From Methylorubrum extorquens (lineage in GTDB: Bacteria; Pseudomonadota; Alphaproteobacteria; Rhizobiales; Beijerinckiaceae): a DNA stretch of 64,000 nt. The position numbers and the translations under genes are program-made. This document shows positions 1-8,421 of the stretch, piece by piece. The notes under the pieces were generated by a model. That model was not told the DNA's origin. It ran no database searches and saw only the letters and a program-made list of their open reading frames with translations. The stretch covers positions 3,540,001 to 3,604,000 of the forward strand of contig NZ_JALJXF010000001.1 of the NCBI RefSeq assembly GCF_024169925.1. The letters are read 5' to 3'. Within the stretch, counting starts at the first letter, position 1, and each line of letters starts with the position of its first letter.

Positions 1-184
1 TCGCGAAATGATCAACGGCACCCGCGTGCGCCCTCGCACCGAAAGCGGCATGAAACTTCGCATCCCGACATGCTTCCTGCGCGGCGTTGCCGGCCGGCAT
101 CGCTCCCGGTACCGCAGTGACGCGGCTCGCTCAGATGCTCTCTACTTCGCCGGATCAGCCCTGACCTTGGAGGGCCCTTGGGTC

Positions 185-814
185 TCAGGCGTGGGCGAAG
201 ATGTCGACTTCCGGCCAGCCGGCGAGATCGAGCTTGGATCGGGTCGGCAGGAAGTCGAAACAGGCCCGCGCCATCTCGGTGCGGCCCTCGCGGGTCAGCA
301 TGGCATCGAGACGCTCGCGGGCGGCATGCAGATGGAGGACGTCGGACGCCGCGTAGTCGATCTGCGCCTGGCTCAGGGTACCCGCGCCCCAGTCGGACGA
401 TTGCTGCTGCTTGGAGAGATCGACGCCCACGAGTTCGCGCACGACGTCCTTGAGGCCGTGACGGTCGGTGTAGGTGCGGGCGAGCTTCGAGGCGATCTTC
501 GTGCAATAGACCGGCGCCGGCATGACGCCGAAGGCGTTGAACAGCACCGCGAGATCGAACCGGGCGAAGTGGAAAATCTTGACGACGCCGGCATCGGCCA
601 GGACCGCCATGAGCCGTTCCGGCGCCGGGTCGCCGGGCCGGATCTGCACCACATCGGCGCTGCCGTCGCCGCGGGACACCTGCACGACGCAGAGCCGATC
701 GCGATGCGGGTTGAGCCCCAGCGTCTCGGTATCGATCGCGATCGCCTCGCCCGGCTCGAAATCGGGCGGCAGGTCGCCGTGGTGGAGGCGGATCCGGGAA
801 GGGGCGGCGGCCAT
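185..814 (-). CDS. RNase D-like 3'-5' exonuclease, short form (no HRDC domain)
   Basis: 209-residue DEDDy-type 3'-5' exonuclease. The first acidic motif is AIDTETLGLNPHRD near residue 27, a second aspartate lies in the HFARFDLAVL segment, and the C-terminal motif QIDYAASDVLHL carries the tyrosine and aspartate. These are the metal-binding residues of the RNase D/WRN exonuclease fold. E. coli RNase D is about 375 residues with C-terminal HRDC domains. This protein stops after the nuclease domain, as many alphaproteobacterial RNase D-like proteins do. The ATG at 814 is chosen because homology begins just after it; the frame is open further upstream but that part has no domain character. Likely role: trimming of structured RNA 3' ends; the substrate is not shown by the sequence. 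Confidence 0.85.
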   Translation of the reverse strand: MAAAPSRIRLHHGDLPPDFEPGEAIAIDTETLGLNPHRDRLCVVQVSRGDGSADVVQIRPGDPAPERLMAVLADAGVVKIFHFARFDLAVLFNAFGVMPAPVYCTKIASKLARTYTDRHGLKDVVRELVGVDLSKQQQSSDWGAGTLSQAQIDYAASDVLHLHAARERLDAMLTREGRTEMARACFDFLPTRSKLDLAGWPEVDIFAHA

Positions 815-909
815 CGTGGGTTCAAGCGTGTTCGAAGAGCGGGACGACCCGCGCGTAGCACCGCGCGCGCCGTCCCGATAGCTCCGCCGATCCACCGGCG
901 GATGAAACG

Positions 910-1287
910 CTACTTCTGCTTGGCGATGATCTGGTCCTTGATGCCGGCATAAACCGCTTCCGGCACGATCTTCTTGCGGACCAGTTCGTCCTTGCCGCGA
1001 TAGGGACGGCCCTTGACGATGGCCGCCGAGCGGGCCTCGCCGATGCCCTTGAGCCGGCTCAGCTCCTCGGCGCTGGCCGAGTTGATGTCGATCAATTCTG
1101 CCTTCGCATCCGCCTTCGCATCCGCCTTGGCGGCCGCGGAGGGTGTGGCGGCCGGCGCGGTTGCGGGGGCGCTGGCCGGCGGCTTCGTGGTGGGGGATGG
1201 CGCGGCCGGACTCGGCGCCTGTGCCAGGGCCGGGGCGGCAGCAAGCCCGATCAGAACGGTGATGGTGCGCAGCAGAGACGAACGCAT
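910..1287 (-). CDS. Secreted helix-hairpin-helix protein, ComEA-like
   Basis: 125 residues. An N-terminal signal peptide (MRSSLLRTITVLIGLAAAPALAQ) is followed by a Pro/Ala/Thr-rich linker with a short AKADAKAD repeat, then a helix-hairpin-helix domain with the hallmark pair DINSASAEEL and LKGIGEARSAAIV. The fold is that of ComEA and other small DNA-binding HhH proteins. The ATG at 1287 has a GGGAG ribosome site about 6 bases upstream. In ComEA the domain binds incoming DNA outside the inner membrane. Many Rhizobiales carry such small exported HhH proteins with no competence genes beside them, and none are seen here, so DNA uptake is only a possibility. Confidence 0.8.
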   Translation of the reverse strand: MRSSLLRTITVLIGLAAAPALAQAPSPAAPSPTTKPPASAPATAPAATPSAAAKADAKADAKAELIDINSASAEELSRLKGIGEARSAAIVKGRPYRGKDELVRKKIVPEAVYAGIKDQIIAKQK

Positions 1288-1469
1288 GTCGATCTCCCGA
1301 CATCTCGGGGCGGCGGGGCGCCGCGCCCTATCCCGACACGTAGGGCAAATCTGTTGAACCGTCCTTGAACGCGATCCTGCGGTGATCCGAACACTTCCCG
1401 CGACGGCATTCTTTGAAAAGAAGCGGGAGACCTGGCGCGATTGTGACACAGGATTCGCAGTGCGGCCGC

Positions 1470-1494
1470 GGAACCACAGTGTTCGCAACTCGTT
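1470..1494 (+). promoter_or_regulatory. Candidate EcfG (general stress sigma factor) promoter
   Basis: GGAAC at 1470-1474 and CGTT at 1491-1494, separated by 16 bases, match the EcfG consensus of Alphaproteobacteria (GGAAC-N16/17-CGTT), the promoter class of the PhyR general stress response. It lies 99 bases upstream of the CsbD/DUF883-like gene and points into it. Confidence 0.7.
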
Positions 1495-1593
1495 CGTGCA
1501 CCGCTGCCCGGTCAAGCTCACGACCGGCAACGAACGTCGGTCCGCCCCCCGAAAGGCGACACGACGAGGACTTTTCGAGCGAGGAATGCGACC

Positions 1594-1926
1594 ATGGTCG
1601 ATGGCAACAGGATCACCGGCGCCGCCCGGGAGTTGGGCGGAAAGCTTCAGGGCGCGATCGGAGATCTGACCGGCTCCCGCGACGATTCGGCTGAGGGCCG
1701 CCTGCGCGAGGCCGCGGGCCGGGTGGAGAACGTCTACGGTCAGGCCAAGGACGCCGCGCGGCACGCTGCGGACGAGGCCTACGACACCGCCGAGGACCTC
1801 TACGATCGCGGCCGCCGCTCCCTGCAGGATGGACACGAGCGCTCGGTCGAGTGGCCGCACACGTCCCTCCTCATTGCCGGCCTCGTCGGCTTCGGCCTCG
1901 GCCTTCTCGTGCGCGGGCGCAACTGA
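1594..1926 (+). CDS. CsbD/DUF883-like stress protein with C-terminal membrane anchor
   Basis: 110 residues. The N-terminal part (MVDGNRITGAARELGGKLQGAIGDLTG) has the CsbD-like pattern of an amphipathic helix with repeated GKxxGxxGDLTG. The middle is a long charged helix (AEGRLREAAGRVENVYGQAKDAARHAADEAY). The C-terminus is a glycine-zipper membrane segment (LLIAGLVGFGLGLLVRGRN), as in the DUF883/ElaB family of membrane-anchored ribosome-associated proteins. CsbD proteins are general-stress proteins of unknown biochemical role. An EcfG-type promoter lies upstream, and the next gene follows after 47 bases on the same strand, so both may be stress-induced. Confidence 0.75.
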   Translation: MVDGNRITGAARELGGKLQGAIGDLTGSRDDSAEGRLREAAGRVENVYGQAKDAARHAADEAYDTAEDLYDRGRRSLQDGHERSVEWPHTSLLIAGLVGFGLGLLVRGRN

Positions 1927-1973
1927 CGCCTGCCCCCTTCCTCTTCGAACGGCCCCAGACTCGGAGTACCAGA

Positions 1974-2885
1974 GTGTCCTATCCTTCCGGCTTCCAACCA
2001 TCGCCCATCGACGGCACGCGGAGCCTCGCCCACGAGACCGTCGCCCTCAATCAGGTCTCCTGGGGCGCCGTCTTCGCAGGTGCCGCGACGGCGCTGGTGA
2101 CGCAGGTCGTCATCAACCTCGGAGGCGTCGCCGCCGGCCTCGCCTCGGTCGGCCTCGACACGGCCGAGAACCCGACGGCGTCGAACTTCTCCCTCGGGGC
2201 CGGCGCGTGGTTCGTCGCCTCCGGGGTCATCGCCTCCTTGGTCGGCGGCCTGATCGCCGGTCGCCTCTCCGGCAAGCCGCTGCGCGGCGTCGCCGGGCTG
2301 CACGGCTTCGTGTCGTGGGTCGTCACCACCCTCGTCGTCCTCTACCTGCTGACCTCCGCCGCCAGCGGCATCGTCGGCAGCGCCGTCAGCACGGTGGGCT
2401 CGGCCCTCGGCGGAGCCGGCAACCTCGTCGGCGGAACGATTCAGACCGCAGCGCAGGCCGCCGCTCCCTCGCTGACCAAGGTCTCCAACCCGCTCGATCA
2501 GATCGAGCGGCGGGTGAAGGATCAGGCCGCCGGCCAGGACCCGCAGGCAGCCCGCGATGCTGCCGTCTCGGCCGTGCGTGCCCTGCTCTCGGGCGACGCC
2601 GCCGACAAGCAGCAGGCGGAGACGCGCGCTGCCGACGCGCTCGCCAAGGCGCAGAACATCCCGGTCGATCAGGCGCGCCAGCAGGTCCAGGACTACCAGA
2701 AGCAGTACGAGCAGGCGGTCGCCACCGCCAAGAAGCAGGCGGAAGAGGCAGCCAAGACCGCCAAATCCGTCGCGACCCAGGGCGCCCTCTACGCCGCGAT
2801 CGCGCTGATCCTCGGCGCCATCGCCGCCTTCATCGGCGGGCTTCTCGCCGCGCCGAAGCCGGCTTCCCTGACCGTTCGCGACTGA
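1974..2885 (+). CDS. Membrane protein with long helical cytoplasmic loop (PhnA-like family name)
   Basis: 303 residues from a GTG start at 1974 with TCGGAG 7 bases upstream. Three hydrophobic segments lie in the first ~150 residues (SWGAVFAGAATALVTQVVIN; FVASGVIASLVGGLIAG; FVSWVVTTLVVLYLLTSAAS), then a Gly/Ala-rich stretch, a roughly 110-residue Ala/Gln/Lys-rich helical, probably coiled-coil region, and a last membrane segment (LYAAIALILGAIAAFIGGLLAA). Similar Rhizobiales proteins are often labelled PhnA-like, but nothing indicates a phosphonate function. It follows the CsbD-like gene closely and probably shares its stress promoter. Function unknown. Confidence 0.7.
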   Translation: MSYPSGFQPSPIDGTRSLAHETVALNQVSWGAVFAGAATALVTQVVINLGGVAAGLASVGLDTAENPTASNFSLGAGAWFVASGVIASLVGGLIAGRLSGKPLRGVAGLHGFVSWVVTTLVVLYLLTSAASGIVGSAVSTVGSALGGAGNLVGGTIQTAAQAAAPSLTKVSNPLDQIERRVKDQAAGQDPQAARDAAVSAVRALLSGDAADKQQAETRAADALAKAQNIPVDQARQQVQDYQKQYEQAVATAKKQAEEAAKTAKSVATQGALYAAIALILGAIAAFIGGLLAAPKPASLTVRD

Positions 2886-2962
2886 ACCGTCGGTCCGGCC
2901 CCGATCCGGCGGCCTCCCCGCCGCCGGACGCGGGTACCCGCTTCGCACGTTGTCAGAGAATG

Positions 2963-2993
2963 GAGCGCCGGCCGTTCGTACCGGCCGGCGCTC
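2963..2993 (+). terminator. Hairpin terminator after the stress gene pair
   Basis: Perfect 11-bp stem (GAGCGCCGGCC at 2963-2973 with GGCCGGCGCTC at 2983-2993) with a 9-base loop, followed by CCCGTTTC. It lies 78 bases after the stop of the preceding plus-strand gene. Confidence 0.6.
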
Positions 2994-3037
2994 CCGTTTC
3001 GAACTGAGGCTCAACGACCGATGGAGCATTCAAACCG

Positions 3038-3457
3038 ATGAAATCGACCTTCGCCCTCGCTGCCATGACCGCTCTGCTCGTCGGCACGCCGGCTTTGGCT
3101 GGATCCGCGCCTCAGAGCCCAGTGGAGGCCCTGGTTCGGGGCGATCTGCCGACCGACTATGTCCAGTACCGCCGCTACGGCCACCGCCATTATGGGCACC
3201 GCCGCTACGGCTACGGTCGGGGCTATCGCCGCGGTCAGGGCGTCGGAGCCGCCGTCGGCGCCGGTGTCGCGGGCCTCGCGGCCGGTGCCATCCTCGGTGG
3301 TGCCATCGCCAACTCACAGGCCCAGGCCGCGCCCGTCGTGGTCCAGGGCGGCGGCGATCCGGAGGCTGTGGCGGCCTGCGCCCGCCGCTTCCGCTCCTAC
3401 GACGCGCGCAGCGGCACCTATCTCGGCAACGACGGCGCCCGCCACCCCTGCCCGTAA
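3038..3457 (+). CDS. BA14K family secreted protein
   Basis: 139 residues: signal peptide (MKSTFALAAMTALLVGTPALAG), a Tyr/Arg/His/Gly-rich segment with YGHRHYGHRRYGYG repeats, a glycine-zipper hydrophobic stretch (GAAVGAGVAGLAAGAILGGAIA), and a C-terminal motif ACARRFRSYDARSGTYLGND ending in RHPCP that matches the BA14K family (named after a Brucella abortus immunoreactive 14-kDa protein). Two cysteines flank this motif, as in the family. The location is probably the envelope. Single gene between two hairpins. Confidence 0.8.
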   Translation: MKSTFALAAMTALLVGTPALAGSAPQSPVEALVRGDLPTDYVQYRRYGHRHYGHRRYGYGRGYRRGQGVGAAVGAGVAGLAAGAILGGAIANSQAQAAPVVVQGGGDPEAVAACARRFRSYDARSGTYLGNDGARHPCP

Positions 3458-3467
3458 GCGCAGCACT

Positions 3468-3502
3468 CCACCCGCGCCCGCACGATATCGGTGCGCGGGT
3501 GG
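3468..3502 (+). terminator. Hairpin after the BA14K gene
   Basis: Ten-bp stem CCACCCGCGC (3468-3477) / GCGCGGGTGG (3493-3502) with a 15-base loop that can itself pair (CGCAC/GTGCG). It lies between the BA14K gene and the convergent diguanylate cyclase gene. No clear T-tract. Confidence 0.5.
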
Positions 3503-3562
3503 CCGAGTCGGGGCGGCGGTGACGATCAAGCTCTGCCTAATGCGGCCGACCGTGTCGCTTCG

Positions 3563-5089
3563 TCAGGCCGCATATCGGGTCTGATTCCGCCCGCCCGCCT
3601 TGGCCTCGTAGAGCGCCGCGTCGGCCCGCCGGTAGAGATCCTCGGCGCTTGCCTTGCCGGAACGCACGGCGAGGCCGAGACTCACGGTGACCGTTCGGGG
3701 AGCGATGCCGGCGGAGGGTACGGCAAATCCAGCGATCGCATGGTGAATCGCCTCGGCGATGCGGGTCGCGCCGTTACGGTCCGTCCCCGGCAGCAGAACC
3801 GCGAACTCCTCTCCGCCGATGCGGGCGACGAGGTCGCCCGGTCGCCGAACGCTGGCGCCCAAGCTGGCCGCGAGCCCCTTGAGCACGGCGTCGCCGACCG
3901 CGTGGCCGTAGCGATCATTGTAGCGCTTGAAGTGGTCGGCATCGATCAGGATGAGCGCGAGCGGGCGGCCCGTATTCCGGGACGTCTCCAAGCTTTGAGC
4001 GAAGACCGTTTCGAAGCATCGCCGGTTCGGTAGGCCGGTCAGAACGTCGGTCTGGGCGAGGCGAGCCAGTTCGACCTGCATGGCCGCACTGCGGCGCAGT
4101 TCCCGCCCGAACAGGAGCGAGAGCAGAACCGTCAATCCACACAGGGCGAGAACCGCGAAGCCGATGACGGCCGCCTTCTCCCGCCACTCCGCCTCAATCT
4201 CCCGCGTTCCGAGGGCGACATTGAGAACGAGCGGCAAATCGCCGACCTGGGTGAAGGCGTAGTACCGCTCGACGCCGTCGCGGACGGAGACGCCCTTGAA
4301 GCTGCCGTCGCGCTTGACTACGAAATTCTGGAAGGTTGGGGCACCGGCGATGTTCGCACCGATATCGCCCTCAACGGAAGGGTACCGCATCACGCGGGTG
4401 CCATCCCGCAGATAGAGGTTGATCCCGCCTTCGCGACCAAGCCCGATCCGGGCGAACAAGCGGCTGAAATAGGACAGTTTCAGGCTCGCCAACACGACGC
4501 CGCCGAAGCTACCATCCGGCTTGTCGATGCGCCGGCTCAATACGATGACCGGTTCGCCGAGCAGACGCGATATCAAGGGCCGGCTGATGTGCAGGCCGAG
4601 GTCGGCATGCGTCTTGTGATCCTGGAAATAACTGCGGTCGGCACTGTTGAGCCGGCGGGGCGTGTCAGAGTTCGCATCGATGATGCTGTCGCCGTTCTCG
4701 TCGACAACGAGCATGACCCCCATGTCGCGGGCGGTCGCGGCACGATCGAACAGGGCGAGGCGGCGCAGGGACGGGCTGATCTCCGCCAGTCCAGCCGCCT
4801 TGAGGTTGTCGGTGACGCCCTGCAGGGACAGATCGATGATCTCGACGTTGCGAGCGATGTCACGCTCGATCACCTGAAGCAGGTTCTTCGACGTCTGCTC
4901 GGCCTTGTCCCAAGCGTCCTGGCGAAGTTCGAGCAGCATGAGGGCCGAGAGCACCAGCATCCCGATCGGCGCAAGCACGCCGAGGATGATCCAGCTCCGG
5001 GCGGAGCGGACGCGCAGGGCCAGCGCAAGCCATTGCGCCGACAGCGATCCTTCCCGCATCCAGTTCCGTTCGCCTTCGGGGGTACGCAT
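3563..5089 (-). CDS. Membrane diguanylate cyclase with periplasmic Cache-type sensor and GGDEF domain
   Basis: 508 residues. One membrane helix near residues 31-54 (SWIILGVLAPIGMLVLSALMLL) and a second near 310 (AAVIGFAVLALCGLTVLLSLLFG) bracket a ~250-residue periplasmic region resembling a PDC/Cache sensor. The C-terminal GGDEF domain has an intact active site, ARIGGEEFAVLLPG, near residue 425. RPGD, five residues upstream of GGEEF, is a complete RxxD product-inhibition site. An active enzyme making cyclic di-GMP from two GTP, with feedback control, is expected. A second in-frame ATG ten codons downstream (5059) has a comparable ribosome site. No EAL domain. The Tad pilus locus lies elsewhere in the window, but nothing links the two directly. 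Confidence 0.9.
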   Translation of the reverse strand: MRTPEGERNWMREGSLSAQWLALALRVRSARSWIILGVLAPIGMLVLSALMLLELRQDAWDKAEQTSKNLLQVIERDIARNVEIIDLSLQGVTDNLKAAGLAEISPSLRRLALFDRAATARDMGVMLVVDENGDSIIDANSDTPRRLNSADRSYFQDHKTHADLGLHISRPLISRLLGEPVIVLSRRIDKPDGSFGGVVLASLKLSYFSRLFARIGLGREGGINLYLRDGTRVMRYPSVEGDIGANIAGAPTFQNFVVKRDGSFKGVSVRDGVERYYAFTQVGDLPLVLNVALGTREIEAEWREKAAVIGFAVLALCGLTVLLSLLFGRELRRSAAMQVELARLAQTDVLTGLPNRRCFETVFAQSLETSRNTGRPLALILIDADHFKRYNDRYGHAVGDAVLKGLAASLGASVRRPGDLVARIGGEEFAVLLPGTDRNGATRIAEAIHHAIAGFAVPSAGIAPRTVTVSLGLAVRSGKASAEDLYRRADAALYEAKAGGRNQTRYAA

Positions 5090-5436
5090 CGGCTTCGTTC
5101 TGACGAATGGTCCCCTCTTTTCCGGTGCGGCGCTCTAAGCAAACCTTTCGCCGGGCCGCGACGGCGGCGCTCGATCCGACCATGGCTAAGGCGGCGTTAC
5201 CGGGGGCCGCCGCCATCCACATTCCACGCATTCGTGATCGCGATGCCGGGATTACCATCATCGGCAATCGGAACGATCCGGCCGAGCGGGCTTTAGCGCG
5301 GGGATCGAACGGACTTGCGGTCGTCTCGCGACGCCGTTTGTGCCGCCCGACCCCTGGAAACGCTCATTCCGCAACGTCGTTTTCGAAGGCCGACCTTCGC
5401 CCTTCCGGACGCTGCGCCGACCCGTGGACATTGCCG
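5090..5436. other. Intergenic region between divergent cyclase and MFS genes
   Basis: 347 bases. The sequence is open in the MFS frame but is not conserved-looking coding sequence before the ATG at 5437. It must contain the promoters of the two divergent genes; no clear consensus promoter, hairpin or repeat was recognised. Confidence 0.4.
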
Positions 5437-6756
5437 ATGCGTGGCGACGCACTTCCCTCGATCGATCCCGTGTCTCGCCAGCCCTCCCGGCGCGCGTTGC
5501 GCGGGCTCGACCTGCTCAACGTGACCCTCGCCGACGTGCGCGACGGCCTCGGCCCCTATCTCGCCATCTACCTTCTGGCCGTGCGCGGGCCCGATCAGGG
5601 CTGGAACGAGGCGACGATCGGTCTCGTGATGACGATCGCCGGCGTGGCCGGATTGCTCGCCCAGACGCCCGCGGGCGCCCTGATCGACCGCACCAATGCC
5701 AAGCGCGGCGTCGTCATCGCCGCGGCGGTGGTCGTGACGCTGAGTTGTCTCGTTCTCCCCTGGATCTCGAATTTCACGCTCGTGGCCGCCACGCAGGCGC
5801 TGGCCAGCATGGCGGGTTCGATCTTCGCGCCGGCGCTTACCGGCATCACTCTGGGGATCGTCGGCCCGAAGCTGTTCTCGAAGCGCATCGGACGCAACGA
5901 GGGCTTCAACCATGCGGGCAACGCGGTCTCGGCGATGCTGGCGGGCGGCTTGGCCTATGTCTTCGGCCCCGTCGTCGTGTTCTGGCTGATGGGACTTCTC
6001 GCCGCCTGCTCGATCGTCGCGATGCTGATGGTGCCGGCCGAGGAAATCGACGACGACCTCGCCCGCGGCCTCGACTGCGCCGAAGACCAGAACTGCGAGC
6101 AGCCCTCGGGTCTGAGTTTGCTGTTGCGCAACCGCCACCTGATGCTGTTCGCGCTTCTCTGCGCCGCGTTCCACCTCGCCAACGCGGCGATGCTGCCCTC
6201 CGTCGGGCAGTTGCTCACCAAGGTCGTCGGCAAGGACAACGCGACCTCGCTGATCGCGGTCTGCATCGTCGCCGCGCAATGCGTGATGGTGCCGATGGCG
6301 GTGCTGGTGGGCGCCAAGGCCGACAGCTTCGGGCGCAAGCCGATCTTCCTCGTCGCCTTCGGCGTGCTGGCCCTGCGCGGCGTGCTCTACACGGTCTCGG
6401 ACAACCCGTTCTATCTCGTGGCGGTCCAGTGCCTCGACGGCGTCGGCGCCGGCATCTACGGCGCGCTGTTCCCGATCGTCGTCGCCGACCTCACCCGCGG
6501 CACCGGCCGGTTCAACGTCGCCCAGGGCGCGGCGGCCACCGCACAGGGTCTCGGCGCGGCGCTCAGCGCGACGCTGGCCGGGGTGGTCATCGTGAGTGCG
6601 GGCTACTCGGCGGCCTTCCTCGTGCTGGCCGCGATCGCGGCGGCGGGTTTCGCACTCTATCTGCTGTTCATGCCGGAAACCTTCGGCTACGAGCCGCGCC
6701 CGACGGACGCGCCGCCGAAATCGCCCTCGACGCCGCTCGCGGCGCCGGCCGAGTAG
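5437..6756 (+). CDS. Major facilitator superfamily transporter
   Basis: 439 residues, about twelve hydrophobic segments. The N-terminal half has the MFS loop 2-3 signature region (GALIDRTNAKRGVVI) and the second half a matching one (GAKADSFGRKPIFLV). The last helix ends at LYLLFMPETFGYE. The ATG at 5437 or the in-frame GTG at 5470 could start translation; neither has a strong ribosome site. The frame is open 110 codons further upstream, but that part has no transporter character. The family is broad (drug, sugar or organic-acid export) and the substrate cannot be read. It converges with the thioesterase gene 37 bases downstream. Confidence 0.85.
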   Translation: MRGDALPSIDPVSRQPSRRALRGLDLLNVTLADVRDGLGPYLAIYLLAVRGPDQGWNEATIGLVMTIAGVAGLLAQTPAGALIDRTNAKRGVVIAAAVVVTLSCLVLPWISNFTLVAATQALASMAGSIFAPALTGITLGIVGPKLFSKRIGRNEGFNHAGNAVSAMLAGGLAYVFGPVVVFWLMGLLAACSIVAMLMVPAEEIDDDLARGLDCAEDQNCEQPSGLSLLLRNRHLMLFALLCAAFHLANAAMLPSVGQLLTKVVGKDNATSLIAVCIVAAQCVMVPMAVLVGAKADSFGRKPIFLVAFGVLALRGVLYTVSDNPFYLVAVQCLDGVGAGIYGALFPIVVADLTRGTGRFNVAQGAAATAQGLGAALSATLAGVVIVSAGYSAAFLVLAAIAAAGFALYLLFMPETFGYEPRPTDAPPKSPSTPLAAPAE

Positions 6757-6793
6757 ATCCGACCTCCGGCTCCATCACGAGCATCGAATCGCC

Positions 6794-7225
6794 TCACCGC
6801 TCCGGCGGGATCGAGTAGGTGCCAGTGGCGTGGCAGACGATCGCCTCCTCGCCCGCACTCCGGATCGCGACCTCGCCCACCGCGAGGCGCCGCCCGAGCT
6901 TCAGGAGCCGGCATTCGGCAACGAGGGCGGCGGGGCCGGGGCGGCGGAGGAAGTTGACGTTCAGGCTCGTCGTCACGGCGAGCGCCACCGGGCCGATATT
7001 CGCGAGGATCGCCGCGTAGAGCACATAATCGGCCAAGGCCATCATCGACGGGCCGGACACCGTGCCGCCGGGGCGCAGGTGGCGTTCATGGTAATCGAGG
7101 CGCATCCGTGCGGAGAGCGCACCGACCGCCTCCAGATGGTAGTGGCGCCAGCCCGCATTCATCTGCGGAAAGTCGCGCTCGAGGAAGGCGGCGGTCTCCT
7201 CCAGGCTCAACACGGTCTCGCTCAT
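6794..7225 (-). CDS. PaaI-type hotdog-fold thioesterase
   Basis: 143 residues from ATG at 7225. The segment RPGGTVSGPSMMALADYVLYAAIL is the hotdog central helix with the HGG-like region of PaaI thioesterases (here RPGGTVSG). Further hotdog strands are TTSLNVNFLRRP and ATGTYSIPP at the C-terminus. The usual role is hydrolysis of acyl-CoA thioesters. The start codon lies 25 bases from that of the divergent CoA-binding gene, so the two share a very short promoter region or one starts inside the other's leader. Confidence 0.8.
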   Translation of the reverse strand: MSETVLSLEETAAFLERDFPQMNAGWRHYHLEAVGALSARMRLDYHERHLRPGGTVSGPSMMALADYVLYAAILANIGPVALAVTTSLNVNFLRRPGPAALVAECRLLKLGRRLAVGEVAIRSAGEEAIVCHATGTYSIPPER

Positions 7226-7250
7226 GCCCTGCCTTGCAGCACGCCGACGC

Positions 7251-7832
7251 ATGGCGGACAAGGGCGGCATGATCCCGACGATCGACGACGCGCCCGACGG
7301 CATCGCCACCCGGCACGACCGCTATCCCGATGCGCAGATCCGCGCCGTGCTCAAGGACGCGCGCTCGATCGCCCTGGTGGGCGCCTCGGCCAACCCGGCG
7401 CGGCCGAGCTATATCGTCTTCAAGTACCTGGCCGAGCGCGGCTACGCGGTGACGCCGGTCAATCCGGGGCTGGCGGGCCAGACCCTGCTCGGCCGGCCGG
7501 TGATCGCGAGGCTGTCCGATCTGGCCGGGCCGGTCGACATGGTTGAGATCTTCCGCAATTCCGCTGCGGCGGGTCCGCTGGTCGATGAGGCGCTGGCGCT
7601 GCCGGTGCCGCCGAAGGTGATCTGGATGCAACTCGGCGTGCGCGACGACGCGGCCGCCGCGCGAGCCGAGGCAGCGGGCGTCACGGTGATCATGAACCGC
7701 TGCCCGAAGATCGAGTACGGCCGGCTTTCCGGCGAGATCGGCTGGACCGGCGTGAACTCCCGCATCATCAGCGCGAAGAAGCCGGTGATGGCGAAGGGCG
7801 GCGTGCAGAAACGGACGATCGAAGGCACGTGA
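7251..7832 (+). CDS. CoA-binding domain protein, YccU family
   Basis: 193 residues. A Rossmann-type CoA_binding domain contains SIALVGASANPARPSY near residue 46, ERGYAVTPVNPGLAGQTLLG and KVIWMQLGVRDDAAAARAEAAG, ending with VIMNRCPKIEYGRL, all characteristic of the small stand-alone YccU/YneT group. The domain is shared with the nucleotide-binding part of succinyl-CoA synthetase, but the function of the stand-alone protein is not established. Starts at 7251 or 7269 are both possible; the latter has a GGACAAGGGCGG stretch just upstream. It is divergent from a thioesterase, which fits a role in acyl-CoA handling. Confidence 0.8.
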   Translation: MADKGGMIPTIDDAPDGIATRHDRYPDAQIRAVLKDARSIALVGASANPARPSYIVFKYLAERGYAVTPVNPGLAGQTLLGRPVIARLSDLAGPVDMVEIFRNSAAAGPLVDEALALPVPPKVIWMQLGVRDDAAAARAEAAGVTVIMNRCPKIEYGRLSGEIGWTGVNSRIISAKKPVMAKGGVQKRTIEGT

Positions 7833-7840
7833 CGCAAGAA

Positions 7841-7865
7841 CGCCCCCGGCCTTGGGCCGAGGGCG
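7841..7865. terminator. Bidirectional hairpin between convergent genes
   Basis: CGCCCCCGGCC (7841-7851) pairs with GGCCGAGGGCG (7855-7865) with one mismatch and a three-base loop. It separates the CoA-binding gene from the convergent ohr gene. No long T-tract on either side. Confidence 0.55.
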
Positions 7866-7892
7866 CTTCGCGGCTATCGATCAGGGTAAGGC

Positions 7893-8318
7893 TCAGGCGA
7901 CCGTAAGGCCGACATCGACATTCCCCCGCGTCGCATTGGAATACGGGCAGATCTGGTGGGCCGCCTCGACGAGGCGCTCCGCGTCGGCGCGGTCGAGGCC
8001 CGGCAGGCTGACCTTGAGGTCGGCGGTGATGCCGAAGCCGCCCTCGGAGCGCGGACCAATGCCGACTTGGGCGGTCACTGTGGTGTCGGCGGGCACCTTC
8101 AGCTTGAGCTGGCCGCCGGCGACCTTCAGGGCGCCGATGAAGCAGGCGGAATAGCCCGCGGCGAAGAGCTGCTCGGGATTGGCGCCGGGACCGCCCGCAC
8201 CGCCGAGTTCCTTCGGGGTCGAGAGCTGGACCTGGAAGCTGCCGTCCTCCGTGCGGGCGGAGCCGTCGCGGCCACCCGTGGCGGAGGCAGTGGTGCGGTA
8301 CTTCACATCGACGGTCAT
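7893..8318 (-). CDS. ohr: Organic hydroperoxide reductase Ohr (OsmC/Ohr family)
   Basis: 141 residues. The two redox cysteines are present: Cys59 in FAAGYSACFIGAL and Cys124 in HQICPYSNATRGN. The Ohr-type N-terminus (YRTTASATGGRDG) and the LSTPKELGG segment place it in the Ohr rather than the OsmC branch. Ohr reduces fatty-acid and peroxynitrite-derived hydroperoxides using lipoylated proteins as reductant. It is monocistronic here: upstream is a 150-base gap with a palindromic operator, downstream a hairpin. No ohrR regulator gene adjoins it, which is unusual since ohr and ohrR are often neighbours. Confidence 0.92.
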   Translation of the reverse strand: MTVDVKYRTTASATGGRDGSARTEDGSFQVQLSTPKELGGAGGPGANPEQLFAAGYSACFIGALKVAGGQLKLKVPADTTVTAQVGIGPRSEGGFGITADLKVSLPGLDRADAERLVEAAHQICPYSNATRGNVDVGLTVA

Positions 8319-8387
8319 GGGTCTGTCCTCGTGATGGGCGTGGAACGGGGCCGATCCGTTCGGCTTGGCCTCTTCCTATCGGAAATT

Positions 8388-8421
8388 TAGATTGTGCGCA
8401 ATGTAAATAGCGCGCAATCTA
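8388..8421 (-). promoter_or_regulatory. Palindromic operator upstream of ohr (candidate OhrR/MarR site)
   Basis: The arms TAGATTGTGCGC (8388-8399) and GCGCGCAATCTA (8410-8421) are inverted with 11 of 12 positions matching, around an AT-rich 10-base centre. The site is 70-103 bases upstream of the ohr start. It stands out in a GC-rich region and has the size of a MarR-family (OhrR) operator. The identity of the regulator is inferred. Confidence 0.55.

Noticed and set aside
8..952. Plus-strand open frame over the RNase D-like gene
   Set aside because: It covers the opposite strand of a gene with clear exonuclease motifs; its own translation has no recognisable domain and is Arg/Gly/Val/Glu-rich, as expected of GC-rich antisense sequence.
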